Assembly: GCA_027064425.1 (NCBI GenBank)
Contig: JAMOPO010000015.1
Coordinates: 365,959 to 429,958, forward strand
Length of the DNA: 64,000 nt
Origin: Methanobacteriota archaeon
Lineage (GTDB): Archaea > JAADCQ01 > Methanopyri > Methanopyrales > Methanopyraceae
Direction: 5' to 3'
Position numbers and translations under genes: made by a program. This document shows positions 50,947 to 60,225 of this stretch, in pieces (position 1 is the first letter of the stretch; the number at the start of each line of letters is the position of its first letter). The notes under the pieces were generated by a model. It saw only the letters and a list, made by a program, of their open reading frames with translations, did no database searches and had not been told where the DNA came from.

Positions 50947-51282
50947 TTACCCGAACAGGGCTCCGAGGCCGGCCGCTGCCTCCTCCTCGGCCTCCTCCTC
51001 TTCTTCCTCCTCCTCCTCTTCTTCCTCTTCCTCCTCAGCAGCCTCCTCCTCAGTCTCCTCCTCTTCCTCCTCAGCGCCGGCACCGGCGGCCGGTGCTGCG
51101 GCCGGCACGGCGGCCTCCTCGATGGCCTCGTCGATGTCGACTTCCTCTAGCGCGGCGACCGTGGCCTTCAGCCGGGCCTCGTCCACTTCGACGCCGGCGG
51201 CCTCCAGGACCTTCCGCAGGTTCTCCTCGTTGATCTCTTGACCGGCGGCGTGCAGTAGCAGGCACGCGTAGATGTACTCCAA
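50947..51282 (-). CDS. rpl12: 50S ribosomal protein P1 (L12e)
   Basis: A 111-residue stalk protein: [22 protein letters not shown] at the N-terminus (from TTG at 51282), then [22 protein letters not shown], an Ala/Gly-rich hinge and a long Glu tail ending in GLGALFG, the factor-binding motif. The glutamate tail is unusually long (about 30 residues). The longer frame starting at 51336 adds non-conserved residues. Confidence 0.95.
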   Translation of the reverse strand: MEYIYACLLLHAAGQEINEENLRKVLEAAGVEVDEARLKATVAALEEVDIDEAIEEAAVPAAAPAAGAGAEEEEEETEEEAAEEEEEEEEEEEEEEEAEEEAAAGLGALFG

Positions 51283-51329
51283 ACCGAGCACCCCCTCTCC
51301 GAGGACTTTCGCCCCTCGGCGCCCGTAGA

Positions 51330-51345
51330 GTTCCAAAAAGGTTTA
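51330..51345. promoter_or_regulatory. Divergent promoter element between rpl12 and the NOG1-like gene
   Basis: GTTCCAAAAAGGTTTAC is the only AT-rich patch between the two divergent genes and can act as TATA element for both; it lies 15-30 bp before the NOG1-like start, predicting a nearly leaderless message. Confidence 0.45.
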
Positions 51346-51359
51346 CGGGAGGGGACACC

Positions 51360-52460
51360 GTGTCCGGGAACCCGTTTCGGAAGATGCCAGAGGTGCCGGA
51401 TCCGGAGGAGCTCATCGACACCGCGTTCCGGAGGGCAGAGCGAGCGGCCGAGGGAACGCGCAAGTCGTTCCGGGGCACGAGGACTCCGCCGGAGGTGAGG
51501 GCCCGGTCCATCGAGATCGCCCGGGTCAACACCGCCTCTCAGCTGATTCAGGATCGACTCTGGGAGATCGTCCGAAAGACGCCGAACCTGGACAAGATCC
51601 ACCCGTTCTACCGGGAGCTGGCGGACGCTATCGCGGGCGTGGACAAGCTCAAGCAGAGCCTCGCCGACGTGCACACGGTGGCCAAGCTGGCCCGGCTGAT
51701 CCGGGAAGAGTACATCCGGAAGCTCAAGCAGACGGACGACCCGGGCGAGGCCGCGGAGCTGCGCCGGCAGGCGTACGGACGGCTGGCCTCGGCGGTGCGT
51801 CGTAAGGCGGGCGACGCGCTGAGGTTCCTCCGGCAGGTGCAGCCGAAGCTCGTGGACCTGCCCTCCATCGACCCGGAGATGTTCACGGTAACGTTCGCCG
51901 GGCACCCCAACGTGGGCAAGACCACGCTGATGACGGCACTCACCGGCTCGGAGCCGGAGATCGCGCCCTACCCGTTCACGACGAAGGGGATTCAGGTGGG
52001 CTACATGGAGGACCCGTACCCGGTGCAGATTCTGGACACGCCGGGCCTGCTGGACCGGCCGGACGAGGAGCGGAACCCGATCGAGCGCCAGGCGATCGTG
52101 GCGCTGAAGCACGCCACCGACGCCGTCTTTTTCCTCCTGGATCCGACGGGGACGTGCGGGTTCGACGTCGAGGAGCAGCTGGACCTGCTGCGCCGGGTGC
52201 GGGAGGAGTTCGACGTTCCCTTCCACGTGGTCCTCACGAAGGCGGACATGGAGGACCTGTGGGAGCGGCCCGAGGAGCTCGATGAGGTGCTGGAGGAGGA
52301 CGACAAGGTGTTCGAGGTCTCGGCGAAGGACGGTCGGGGGCTCGACAAGTTAAAACGGAGGCTCAACGAGCTGGCCCGGGGGTACTACGGTGAGCGCGAT
52401 CGAAAGGATGTTGGAGGAGGCGGTGAGGACTGGAGCGAAGAGCGCCGAGGAGGGGATTAA
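51360..52460 (+). CDS. NOG1-family GTPase
   Basis: A 366-residue Obg-superfamily GTPase with the NOG1 N-terminal helical domain (NPFRKMPEVPDPEELIDTAF), G1 FAGHPNVGKTTLMTALTGSE, G3 DTPGLLDRP, G4 TKADMEDL. NOG1 proteins act in late 60S/50S maturation. Its last about 20 residues (Gly/Asp/Glu-rich) overlap the next gene by 71 bp, so its C-terminus is constrained by two frames. GTG start. Confidence 0.9.
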   Translation: MSGNPFRKMPEVPDPEELIDTAFRRAERAAEGTRKSFRGTRTPPEVRARSIEIARVNTASQLIQDRLWEIVRKTPNLDKIHPFYRELADAIAGVDKLKQSLADVHTVAKLARLIREEYIRKLKQTDDPGEAAELRRQAYGRLASAVRRKAGDALRFLRQVQPKLVDLPSIDPEMFTVTFAGHPNVGKTTLMTALTGSEPEIAPYPFTTKGIQVGYMEDPYPVQILDTPGLLDRPDEERNPIERQAIVALKHATDAVFFLLDPTGTCGFDVEEQLDLLRRVREEFDVPFHVVLTKADMEDLWERPEELDEVLEEDDKVFEVSAKDGRGLDKLKRRLNELARGYYGERDRKDVGGGGEDWSEERRGGD

Positions 52461-52905
52461 GCTCGCGAGCGAGCTGTTCGAGGAGGTCCTGCGAGAGGGC
52501 CTTAGGACGCTGTCGGAGGCGGCCAGGTCGGAGGACCTGCAGGGTCTGGTGGAGGACGCTACCGGCCAGCTCGTCCGGACGCTGCGCTGGGCGAGCACCC
52601 CGGCCGTGGACGTGTATGAGAGGTCGGGCGAGTTCGTGATCGTGGTGGAGGTGCCCGGTGCCAAGCCGGACGACGTGAGCGTGCGCGCCGGGGAGGACTA
52701 CGTGGAGGTCCGGGCCAAGCTGCCCCGGATGCGCGAGGGCAGGCCCAGGTACCGGGAGCGCGTGACGGGCGAGGTCACCCGGCGGATCGACCTGGACGCG
52801 AAGATCGACCCGAAGGGTGTCAAGGCGGAGTGCGGCGACGGCCTGCTGGTGATACGAGCCCCCAAGGTTGAGGAGGCGGAGGTGAAGGTGAGGCCGGCCG
52901 AGTGA
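52390..52905 (+). CDS. Hsp20 small heat-shock protein
   Basis: An alpha-crystallin domain of about 95 residues begins near residue 60: PAVDVYERSGEFVIVVEVPGAKPDDVSV, YVEVRAKLP, and the end DPKGVKAECGDGLLVIRAPK. The C-terminal IxI-like tail (VKVRPAE) is reduced. The N-terminal about 55 residues are helical. It starts inside the NOG1-like gene (71-bp overlap, GTG) and is probably translated from the same mRNA. Confidence 0.85.
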   Translation: MSAIERMLEEAVRTGAKSAEEGIKLASELFEEVLREGLRTLSEAARSEDLQGLVEDATGQLVRTLRWASTPAVDVYERSGEFVIVVEVPGAKPDDVSVRAGEDYVEVRAKLPRMREGRPRYRERVTGEVTRRIDLDAKIDPKGVKAECGDGLLVIRAPKVEEAEVKVRPAE

Positions 52906-52984
52906 CGGCTCGGTCCCGGGTTCAGTCGTCACCCGGCACGCCGTCAGCCGTTCCGGACCCTCGTCATCGCCGGAGGTATCGCCC

Positions 52985-54037
52985 ATGATCGAGATCGACG
53001 GGTCCTACGGGGAGGGAGGCGGACAGATCCTCCGCACCGCCGTCGGGATGGCGGCCCTCACGGGGAAGCCGGTGAGGATCTTCAACATCCGCGCCAACCG
53101 GCCCAACCCGGGCATGTCCCATCAGCACTACCATGCGGTTAAAGCTGTGGCGGAGATGTGCGACGCCGAGTGCGAGGGGCTGGAGGTGGGATCCACCGAG
53201 CTGGTGTTCAGGCCCGGCAGGGTGCGAGGAGGCGAGTACGAGATCGATATCGGAACGGCGGGCAGCGTGACCCTGCTCCTGCAGGCCGTCAAGCTCGCCG
53301 CCCTCGCCGCCGACTCCACCGTCGAGGTCGAGGTTCGGGGCGGCACGGACGTCAAGTGGTCGCCACCAGTGGACTACGAGATCCACGTGCACGCGCACTA
53401 CCTCAAGCGGATCGGATGCGAGTACGAGCTCGAGGTAGAGCGGCGCGGGCACTACCCGCGCGGTGGGGGCATCGTTCGGGCCCGGATCGAGCCGGTCGAC
53501 AGGCTCAAGCCCCTCAACGCCGTCGAGTTCGGAGAGCTCGAGGAGGTCCGGGGCATCTCCCACTGCGTCCGACTGCCGCCCCACGTTGCCGAGCGTCAGG
53601 CTAGGGCGGCGGCGGAGGTGATCGAGAGGGAGCTCGGCGTCGAACCGGACATCGAGGTGGAGACGTACCCCAAGCACCGGGACCCGCACAAGGGACCGGG
53701 CAGCGGGATCGTGCTCTGGGCCGAAGACGATCAGGGCAACCGGATCGGCGCCGACGCGCTCGGCGAGAAGGGCAAGCCGGCCGAGCAGGTGGGCCGGGAG
53801 GCCGCCGAGGAGCTGGTCGAGCGCGTGAAGACGGGCATGGCGCTGGACGAGAACATGGGTGATCAGATCCTACCCTTCCTGGCCCTCGCGGACGGCGAGT
53901 CGGAGTACGGAGTGACGAGGGTCGACCCGCACCTGACCACGAACGCCTGGGTGGTTCAGAAGTTCCTGGACGTCGACATCGAAGTGGACGGGGAGGAGGG
54001 TGAGCCCGCGGTGGTCAGGGTCCGGCCTGGGAGTTGA
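52985..54037 (+). CDS. rtcA: RNA 3'-terminal phosphate cyclase
   Basis: A 350-residue RtcA: IEIDGSYGEGGGQILRTAVGMA at the N-terminus (in part DGSYGEGGGQILRTA), KPVRIFNIRANRPNPGMSHQH, GSVTLLLQAVKLAA, RGGTDVKWSPPVDY, and GENMGDQILPFLALA with the catalytic His region. It makes 2',3'-cyclic phosphate ends. ATG start. The 80-bp gap before it contains no clear feature. Confidence 0.95.
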   Translation: MIEIDGSYGEGGGQILRTAVGMAALTGKPVRIFNIRANRPNPGMSHQHYHAVKAVAEMCDAECEGLEVGSTELVFRPGRVRGGEYEIDIGTAGSVTLLLQAVKLAALAADSTVEVEVRGGTDVKWSPPVDYEIHVHAHYLKRIGCEYELEVERRGHYPRGGGIVRARIEPVDRLKPLNAVEFGELEEVRGISHCVRLPPHVAERQARAAAEVIERELGVEPDIEVETYPKHRDPHKGPGSGIVLWAEDDQGNRIGADALGEKGKPAEQVGREAAEELVERVKTGMALDENMGDQILPFLALADGESEYGVTRVDPHLTTNAWVVQKFLDVDIEVDGEEGEPAVVRVRPGS

Positions 54038-54707
54038 GCGCCCGCTCCGCCTCCCGCACGTCGCCCGGCTCGTTAACGTTCAGTAGCTCGCCCTTGTCCC
54101 TGGGCGGCACGACCCTGAACTCCAGCCCGGACTCCCGGAGCACCGGGTTCAGGTTCATCGAGTTGGAACCGCGCTCGGGCGCCAGTCGCTCGACGGTCTC
54201 CAGGAACCGCTCGACCGCGTCCCGGTCCAGCGCCAGCGGCGGCCCGTGCCCCTCCAGCTCGTCCCCACTGATCACGTCGTCCGGGGCGCCCCGATCCAGG
54301 ATCGCGGCCCCGTACTCTCTCGCCGCCCGGACGAGCTCTTCCATCGTCTCCGCGGTCACGGTCGGCTGGTCGCCCGCGAGCACCAGCGAGACGTCCGCTC
54401 GGGAGCGCCGGAGGAGGTTGGCCGCCGTCCGGGCCATGGGCACGTCCGCCGGGTCGTTGAGCACCGGCTTGACCGGGGCCCTCGCGTGCTCGGTCACCGC
54501 CTCCCACACGAGGCCCGCGTCGTAGCCCAGCCCCACCAGGATCACGTCCGCAACCCGTGAGGCGCGCTTGACCACCCAGCCGACCATCGGCTTGCCCGCG
54601 ACCGGGTAGATCAGCTTGTTGACGGGCTCCTCGCCGCGCTCCCGCAGCCCCTCCCGGAATCGGCTGGCCCGGCCGGCCGCCAGCACGCACGCCGCGACCC
54701 GCACCAT
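54015..54707 (-). CDS. MobA/GlmU-like nucleotidyltransferase
   Basis: A 230-residue NTP-transferase: CVLAAGRASRFREGL near residue 8 (LAAGxSxR motif), KLIYPVAGKPMVGWV, and the metal-site DQP in LVLAGDQPTVTAETM. It may guanylylate or cytidylylate a cofactor or sugar; the substrate is not evident. It overlaps rtcA tail to tail by 23 bp. Confidence 0.8.
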   Translation of the reverse strand: MVRVAACVLAAGRASRFREGLRERGEEPVNKLIYPVAGKPMVGWVVKRASRVADVILVGLGYDAGLVWEAVTEHARAPVKPVLNDPADVPMARTAANLLRRSRADVSLVLAGDQPTVTAETMEELVRAAREYGAAILDRGAPDDVISGDELEGHGPPLALDRDAVERFLETVERLAPERGSNSMNLNPVLRESGLEFRVVPPRDKGELLNVNEPGDVREAERALNSQAGP

Positions 54708-54719
54708 GGGCCTCGCACC

Positions 54720-55892
54720 CTAGCCCGCGTGCAGCTCGACGACGTCCCCGTCCTCCAGGACGTGATCGCGGCCCACCATCATTCCGTCCTTCTTCACGGA
54801 CTTACCCCAGACCCGCGCGTACTTCAGGTTCTTAGCTAGCTCCGAGTGGATCTCCTTGGCCAGATCCTCCACCGTCGCACCCCGCGGCAGGACGACCGGC
54901 GGCTTCTGCGGCTTCCCGCCCGGCTTCTTCGTGTACACCCGGATGATGTTCAGCGTATCGTACAGCCGCTCCTTGAACTCGTCCAGATTCGCCCCCTTCT
55001 TCGCCGAGATCGGTACGACCGGCAGCTCGAACTCCAGCTCCTCCTCGATCCACTCGCGCAGCTCCTCGTAGGACTCCCGCGTCCCGGGCTCGTCACCCTT
55101 GTTCGCCACCACCATCCCACGCTTGTACTCGAGCCTCCGGTCCAGCGCCTCCGCCACGTCCTCCAACGTCACCCCCTCCTCCTCGATCACCACGACCGCG
55201 CTGTGGATGCCCGACTCGCGCAGGAACTCCTTCACGTCCTCCGGGTCACACTCCAGCCGCTCCTCGCCTCGGATCTCGATCCCACCGGACGCTCGCTCCT
55301 CGATGCTGACGCCGGGCGGGGACTGATTCAGCTTGATCGCCGCCGAGTCCAGCTCGCCGAGCACCGTCTTCAGCTGGTCCACGGGATCCTCGGACAGGTC
55401 CACCATGATGCAGACCGCGTCCGCGCTCCGGATCACGCCCACGAACCGGCTGCCCTCCCCGTGCACGAACCCCTCGTGTACCGGCGGAACCTCCACCAGC
55501 TGGATCTGCACGTCCTTGTACTCCATCATCCCGGGGACCGGCTTCCGCGTCGAGTACGGGTACGGTGCCACCTCCGGCTCCGCGTTCGTCAGCTTCCGCA
55601 GCAGCGTCGACTTGCCCACGTTCGGCGGCCCCACCAGCGCGACCTGGGCGGCCCCCTCCTTCTTCACGTGGTAGTCCGGCCCGCCGCCCGACTTCTGCTT
55701 CCGCCGCTTTTCCACCTCCTCCCGCAGCTTCGCCAGCCGACGCTTGAGCAGCGCCCGCAGGTTCTCCGTGCCCTTGTGCTTCGGGACGACCGAGAGCATT
55801 TCCTCCGTGATCTTCAGCTTCTCCTCCGGCGAGCGGGCCTGGCGGTACTTCTCCTCCAGCTTGTGGTACTCCGGCGGCAGGTTCGCCGGCAC
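54720..55892 (-). CDS. DRG/OBG-family GTPase with C-terminal TGS domain
   Basis: A 390-residue DRG-type GTPase: N-terminal helices (EEKYRQARSPEEKLKITEE), G1 LVGPPNVGKSTLLRKL near residue 86, G3 EVPP in place of DTPG, and a C-terminal TGS domain ending GRDHVLEDGDVVELHAG. The altered G3 and a missing clear NKxD between (VVANKGDEP) suit the DRG subfamily. Probable ribosome-associated translation factor. Confidence 0.85.
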   Translation of the reverse strand: MPANLPPEYHKLEEKYRQARSPEEKLKITEEMLSVVPKHKGTENLRALLKRRLAKLREEVEKRRKQKSGGGPDYHVKKEGAAQVALVGPPNVGKSTLLRKLTNAEPEVAPYPYSTRKPVPGMMEYKDVQIQLVEVPPVHEGFVHGEGSRFVGVIRSADAVCIMVDLSEDPVDQLKTVLGELDSAAIKLNQSPPGVSIEERASGGIEIRGEERLECDPEDVKEFLRESGIHSAVVVIEEEGVTLEDVAEALDRRLEYKRGMVVANKGDEPGTRESYEELREWIEEELEFELPVVPISAKKGANLDEFKERLYDTLNIIRVYTKKPGGKPQKPPVVLPRGATVEDLAKEIHSELAKNLKYARVWGKSVKKDGMMVGRDHVLEDGDVVELHAG

Positions 55893-55898
55893 GCGAAC

Positions 55899-56510
55899 TC
55901 ACCCCCGGACCACCCTCATCACGCCGTCCAAAACCATCTGCACCCCGATCCCCGCCAGCACGACCCCCATCACCCGCGTCAGCACGCGGATGCCGGACCT
56001 CCCCAGCATCCGAGCCAGCGGCTCCGCCGCCAGGAACGTCCCCAGCGTGGCGAGCATCACGAGCACGCAGGCCAGGATCGTCTCCAACCGCCCGTACCGA
56101 TGGAGCATGACTATGACCGTGACGATGGCGCCCGGCCCCGCCAACAGCGGCGTTCCCAGCGGCACGTACGCCACGTCCAGCCGCGACTCCGGCTCGATCC
56201 GGAACCCAGTCGGATCCCCCTCCACCATCCCCAGAGCCGCCCGGAGCAGCAGGATCCCGCCCGCGATCATCAGCGCCTCGACCGAGACCCCCAGGTAATC
56301 CAGCACGAGCTTGCCCGAGATCGCGAACCCCAGGATCAGCACGCCCGCGAAGCCCACCGCCCGGTACACGACCCGCACCCGCTCCCCGGGCCTCAGGTCG
56401 GAGGTTAAGGACAGGAGGACCGGCACGTTCCCCACCGGGTCCACCACCACGAACAGCTCGATGAACCCCTTCAACACGCCGTAGAGGTCCAACGCCCGCG
56501 CCCCCAGCAC
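55899..56510 (-). CDS. MarC family integral membrane protein
   Basis: A 203-residue six-helix membrane protein of the MarC/UPF0056 family. FIELFVVVDPVGNVPVLLSLT near residue 17 and GTPLLAGPGAIVTVIVM near 120 are the paired signatures. Its function is unknown. It lies 6 bp upstream of the DRG gene on the same strand, so they are co-transcribed. Confidence 0.85.
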   Translation of the reverse strand: MLGARALDLYGVLKGFIELFVVVDPVGNVPVLLSLTSDLRPGERVRVVYRAVGFAGVLILGFAISGKLVLDYLGVSVEALMIAGGILLLRAALGMVEGDPTGFRIEPESRLDVAYVPLGTPLLAGPGAIVTVIVMLHRYGRLETILACVLVMLATLGTFLAAEPLARMLGRSGIRVLTRVMGVVLAGIGVQMVLDGVMRVVRG

Positions 56511-56548
56511 TTAAGGCCGACCGGTGCGCCGTCCACCCGGGGAACCGC

Positions 56549-56773
56549 ATGGCCTGGCGCGTGTACAAGAAGAAGGTGATCGTGCACCACTACCACCACC
56601 CGGCGCACGGCCACCACGTCGTCGTGCACAAGAAGTCCGGCCTGCTCGGAGGACTCCTGAAGCTCGGACTGGTCGCCGCCGTCCTGGTCCTGCTGGTGAT
56701 CGCCGTGGCGGTGATCGTCGGGCTGTACCTGCTGTACCGGTTCCTCGGCCGGCGACGCCACCGGACTCACTGA
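56549..56773 (+). CDS. Small histidine-rich single-pass membrane protein
   Basis: A 74-residue protein. Its N-terminal 30 residues hold eight His (VHHYHHPAHGHHVVVHKK), followed by one transmembrane segment (about 33-62) and a basic C-terminus RFLGRRRHRTH. Such a His cluster could bind Ni, Co, Zn or Fe at the membrane face. No homologue recognised. ATG start with RBS-like GGGGAACC. Palindrome copy D follows 16 bp after the stop. Confidence 0.55.
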   Translation: MAWRVYKKKVIVHHYHHPAHGHHVVVHKKSGLLGGLLKLGLVAAVLVLLVIAVAVIVGLYLLYRFLGRRRHRTH

Positions 56774-56784
56774 GCCCCCCTCAG

Positions 56785-56814
56785 CCGATCGTTACGAGCG
56801 TCATAACGATTCGG
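56785..56814. repeat. Intergenic palindromic element, copy D
   Basis: Arms TCGTTACGA (56789-56797) and TCATAACGA (56801-56809) with GCG between; CCGA and TCGG extend the symmetry. It follows the His-rich gene by 12-16 bp and lies about 110 bp upstream of the broken helicase gene. Confidence 0.75.
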
Positions 56815-56861
56815 GTCGGGAGATCGGGCGCCGAGGCCGCGCCTCAGGGTCGCAACGTTCT

Positions 56862-58977
56862 GTGGAACAAAGTATTTCGCCACGCGAGCGCACCACGGGG
56901 GGAGCCCCGGGCGGGGGTCGCTGGTTGAGTGAGGCGGTTTTCGAGGCGCTGGACGCCGTGGAGGAGCGTTGGGGTGACAACCTTCGCGCGTCGCAGGTGG
57001 AGATGCTGAGGAACCTGCGGAGGCAGCTCGAGGAGGATCGAGTGGCCATCCTCCGGGACCGGCCCGGCTCGGGTAAGTCGTGGCTGCTGCGCCGAATCGC
57101 ACGCGTGTACGGGGAGGGTGAGGCGAGCACCCACGCGCTGTTCTCGACCCGTCCCCGGACTTGGCGGGGCGGGAGGCTAAGACGTTCCGGGACGACTGGG
57201 GACTGCAGGCGGAGTGGTGGCGGGACGTCAGCGAGTACGAGTGTCGGGTCGGGCTGGACGCGCTCCTGGGAGACAAGCTGAGTGACAAGGACCTGCTCAG
57301 GGTGTACCAGGCCGCATCAAAGGCGAACGATGAGCCGAAGTGTCACCCGGACTTCTACCGGAAGGAGGGCCCGCTCCTGGGCAGCCTGGAGGATGAGGAG
57401 CTCCGGGAGCGGGTTCGGGAGGCGCTCTACGAGGACAACCCGTACGTGCACGGGTTCGCGCCCTGGGACGAGTGCGCGGAGTGCGAGGCGGTCAGGCAGC
57501 TGCGGGAGCCGGCCCGGATCGTCTGCCTGTCGTTCGACAAGCTCCTGGCGGCCCCGTTCCTGTACGTCTCGCATGAGCGGGCCAGAGAGGCGCTAGGCAA
57601 GGAGCCGCTGATGACGCTGGAGGATTGGAAGGAGGTGCTGGACGGCTCCCTCGTGATCCTGGACGACGCGCACATGCTTCCGGGCGCGCTCGTCGTCGAG
57701 GTACCGGCGTACGTGCCCGTGGGGGACTCCACGCTGGGGAAGCGGCTGGAGGGGCTGGCGCTGGGTCAGGAGTACCTGTGGCAGGTGGTGGACTGGGGGA
57801 GGGACGTCAGGAAGGTCAGGGCGGCGCTTCGGGGAGAGATCCTCGGCGACGTGCGCGACGTGCTGGTCAAGGAGCTCGAGGATTGGCTGGAGGAGCTCCG
57901 GGACCGGATCTCGGAGGACCGGAACGCGGGTTACCTACGCGCGAGGAAGGAGCTGTCGCTGCTGAACGAGCTGGTGAACCGGGCGGAGGAGGTGGGCGTG
58001 CGGGAGTGGGTGGTGGTGCGAGGCCCCAGGCGGGGCGGTGGGGCCAAGTTCCTGACGTTCGCCCCGGTAATCGAGAGCCTCGAGCAGCTGTTGGGGCTGC
58101 TCATGGGCCCGGACCTGATGGACCTGCCGGAGGCGTACCTCGTGGCGGAGAACCGGCCGACGCTGTCGGAGCTGCGGCGGGGATGACCGATCCGCGGGAG
58201 GGGAGTGACCGATGGGTGCACGGGCCGTCTTCCACCTGCTCCCAGTGCGCATCAAGGCCAAGGACGCGTGGAGGCTGGGGAGGCTCCTGCGGCGGGGACG
58301 TGCGGAACCACCGGGTGCTGGTCCTCGACCGGGCCAAGAGCTTCGCGGACGGCGTGCACGAGGCCCTCGGGGACGCGGAGCGGGTGGAGAGCGTGGTGGA
58401 CCTGGAGCGGTTCGCGGGTCGGGGTGGCGGGTTCGCGGTCGCGGAGATCACGCGCGGACTCGTGGGTGCGGACGTCCGCGGGATCGAGGGCGTGATCGTC
58501 TGCCGGACCTACCTGTCCAACTATGCCGCCCAGAGGTCCATCGTCATCCCGATCATGCTCAGGCGCGTGCGGCTGGATCCGAAGCCGGTGATGGAGGAGA
58601 ACCCGCTGGACGCGCTCCGGCTGGAGGCGCTGGAGAGCGTGCTCCACGACCTCGCCACGGTGGCCGGTCGGGCGGTGCGGGCGGAGTCCGGGGACGAGCA
58701 CCCGTTCACGGTGCTGGTGGGGGCGGGCACGGTCGTAGAGGTGATCCAGAACCGCCCCGACGAGGCGGGGGAGATTTACCGGGAGTTCCGGGATCGGTTC
58801 AGCGCGATCGACCCGAAGGTGAAGGTTCTCGACCTAGATTCCGGCACGGAGGTGCCGATGGAGGAGCTCCTCGACGGTTCCTTCAGGCTGGACACCCGGG
58901 ACTTCGAGGAGCTGGGAGAGGACGAGCGGGACATGCTGGTGCGTTGGATGGAGCGGAGGTTGTTCATGGTTCGCTGA
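56862..58977 (+). pseudogene. Rad3/XPD-like helicase gene split by frameshifts
   Basis: Three reading frames in succession give one helicase. Frame 0 from TTG 56925 (or GTG 56862) carries a helical lead and Walker A LRDRPGSGKSWLLRRI. Near 57140-57160 the sequence continues in frame 2 with an Fe-S-like Cys set (YEC, PKC, DECAEC), and Walker B LVILDDAHMLPGA (DDAH for DEAH), ending at 58186. Frame 0 then gives GARAVFHLLPVRIKAKD from 58212, and near 58300 frame 1 continues with VLVLDRAKSFADGV (motif IV) and EITRGLVGADVRGIEGVIV (motif V) to 58977. The pieces are in the order of an XPD-type helicase. It is either decayed or affected by sequencing indels. Confidence 0.7.
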
Positions 58978-59004
58978 GCCTCAGAGGAGCATCTATAGTC
59001 GGGT

Positions 59005-59020
59005 GACCGCGGCGGTGGTG
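59005..59020 (+). promoter_or_regulatory. Promoter region of the nicotinate phosphoribosyltransferase gene
   Basis: The short gap (58978-59037) contains CATCTATAGTCGG near 58990, a TATA-like element about 45 bp before the GTG start, followed by the G-rich ribosome-binding stretch GGGCGTGGGGG at 59018-59030. Confidence 0.4.
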
Positions 59021-59037
59021 GGCGTGGGGGTTCGAGC

Positions 59038-60225
59038 GTGCGACTACACATCGCCACCGAGGAGGAGATCAGGCGAGGGGAGACCGCCGACGTCTACTTC
59101 CGGAGGATCCGGAAGGTGCTCGAGGAGGAGGGACTGGACGACGTCAAGGTGGTGGCCGAGGTCTCCACGCGCTCGCTCCCGGAGGGCTGGGAGTGGGGCG
59201 TTCTGTGCGGCGTCGAGGAGGCGCTGTCGCTGCTCGAGGACCGGGACGTGACGGTCTACGCGATGGACGAGGGTGAGATCTTTCGCCCGGGCCAGCCGGT
59301 GATGCGAATCGAGGGCTCCTACACCGAGTTCTGCGAGCTGGAGACGGCGCTGATCGGGTGCCTGGCGAAGGCGACCGGCATCGCGACGAAGGCGGCGAGG
59401 TGCAAGCTGGCGGCTAAGGGCAAGCCGGTGTACAGCTTCGGGATCCGGCGGCAGCACCCCGCGATCGCCCCGATGGTGGACCGGGCCGCGTACATCGGTG
59501 GCTGCGACGGTGTCTCCGGGATCAAGGGGGCGGAGCTGATCGGGGAGAAGCCCGTCGGCACCATGCCGCACGCGTTCATCCTGATCTTCGGCGACCAGCG
59601 CGAGGCCTGGCGGGCCTTCGACGAGCACGTGCCGGAGGACGTGCCCAGGATCGCGCTCGTGGACACGTTTTACGACGAGGTCGAGGAGGCGCTCATGGCG
59701 GCGGAGGAGCTGGGCGACCGGCTGTTCGGCGTGCGACTGGACACGCCCTCTTCGCGGCGGGGGGACATGGTGGAGATCGTGCGCGAGGTCCGCTGGGAGC
59801 TGGACGTGCGCGGCTACGAGGACGTCAAGATCATGGTCTCCGGCGGGCTGGACGAGGAGGAGATTCGAGAGCTCGCGGAGGCCGGTGCGGATGCGTTCGG
59901 TGTCGGTACGGCGATCTCGGACGCGCCGGCCGTGGACTTCGCCCTGGACGTGGTGGAGGTGGACGGAGAGCCGCGGGCGAAGCGGGGCAAGCTCTCGGGA
60001 GCGAAGCAGGTCTGGAGGTGCCCGAAGTGCCTGGAGGATAAGGTGACGCCGGCCGACCGAGAGCCAGGGGAGTGTCCGAGGTGCGGTGAGGAGCGGCGCC
60101 CACTCCTGCGCAAGTTCATCGAGGGTGGCGAGCCGGTTCGGGAGCCGAGGAGCCCAAAGGAGGCGCGGAAGCACGTGCTCAGGACGGTGAAACGCCTGGA
60201 GGGGGTGGACCGTGAGCGAGATTAG
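59038..60225 (+). CDS. pncB: Nicotinate phosphoribosyltransferase with a C-terminal zinc ribbon
   Basis: A 395-residue NAPRTase: EVSTRSLPEGWEWGVLCG (PRPP/base site), GIRRQHPAIAPMVDRAAYIGG, the barrel strand AFGVGTAISDAPAVDFALDVV, and EGRPRYRERV-type loops absent. A zinc ribbon CPKCLEDKVTPADREPGECPRCG lies near residue 325-350, as in some archaeal homologues. It makes nicotinate mononucleotide for NAD salvage. It overlaps the RIO kinase gene by 14 bp. Confidence 0.93.
   Translation: MRLHIATEEEIRRGETADVYFRRIRKVLEEEGLDDVKVVAEVSTRSLPEGWEWGVLCGVEEALSLLEDRDVTVYAMDEGEIFRPGQPVMRIEGSYTEFCELETALIGCLAKATGIATKAARCKLAAKGKPVYSFGIRRQHPAIAPMVDRAAYIGGCDGVSGIKGAELIGEKPVGTMPHAFILIFGDQREAWRAFDEHVPEDVPRIALVDTFYDEVEEALMAAEELGDRLFGVRLDTPSSRRGDMVEIVREVRWELDVRGYEDVKIMVSGGLDEEEIRELAEAGADAFGVGTAISDAPAVDFALDVVEVDGEPRAKRGKLSGAKQVWRCPKCLEDKVTPADREPGECPRCGEERRPLLRKFIEGGEPVREPRSPKEARKHVLRTVKRLEGVDRERD

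Noticed and set aside
50700-51100. Long Glu/Lys low-complexity frames on both strands at the end of rfcL and rpl12
   Set aside because: They are the acidic tails of two convergent real genes, not a repeat element or new gene.
52906-52984. C/D box-like sequence (GCGATGA, CTGA, CTGA) on the minus strand between hsp20 and rtcA
   Set aside because: The last two boxes are too close together for a guide of normal length, and no terminal stem forms.
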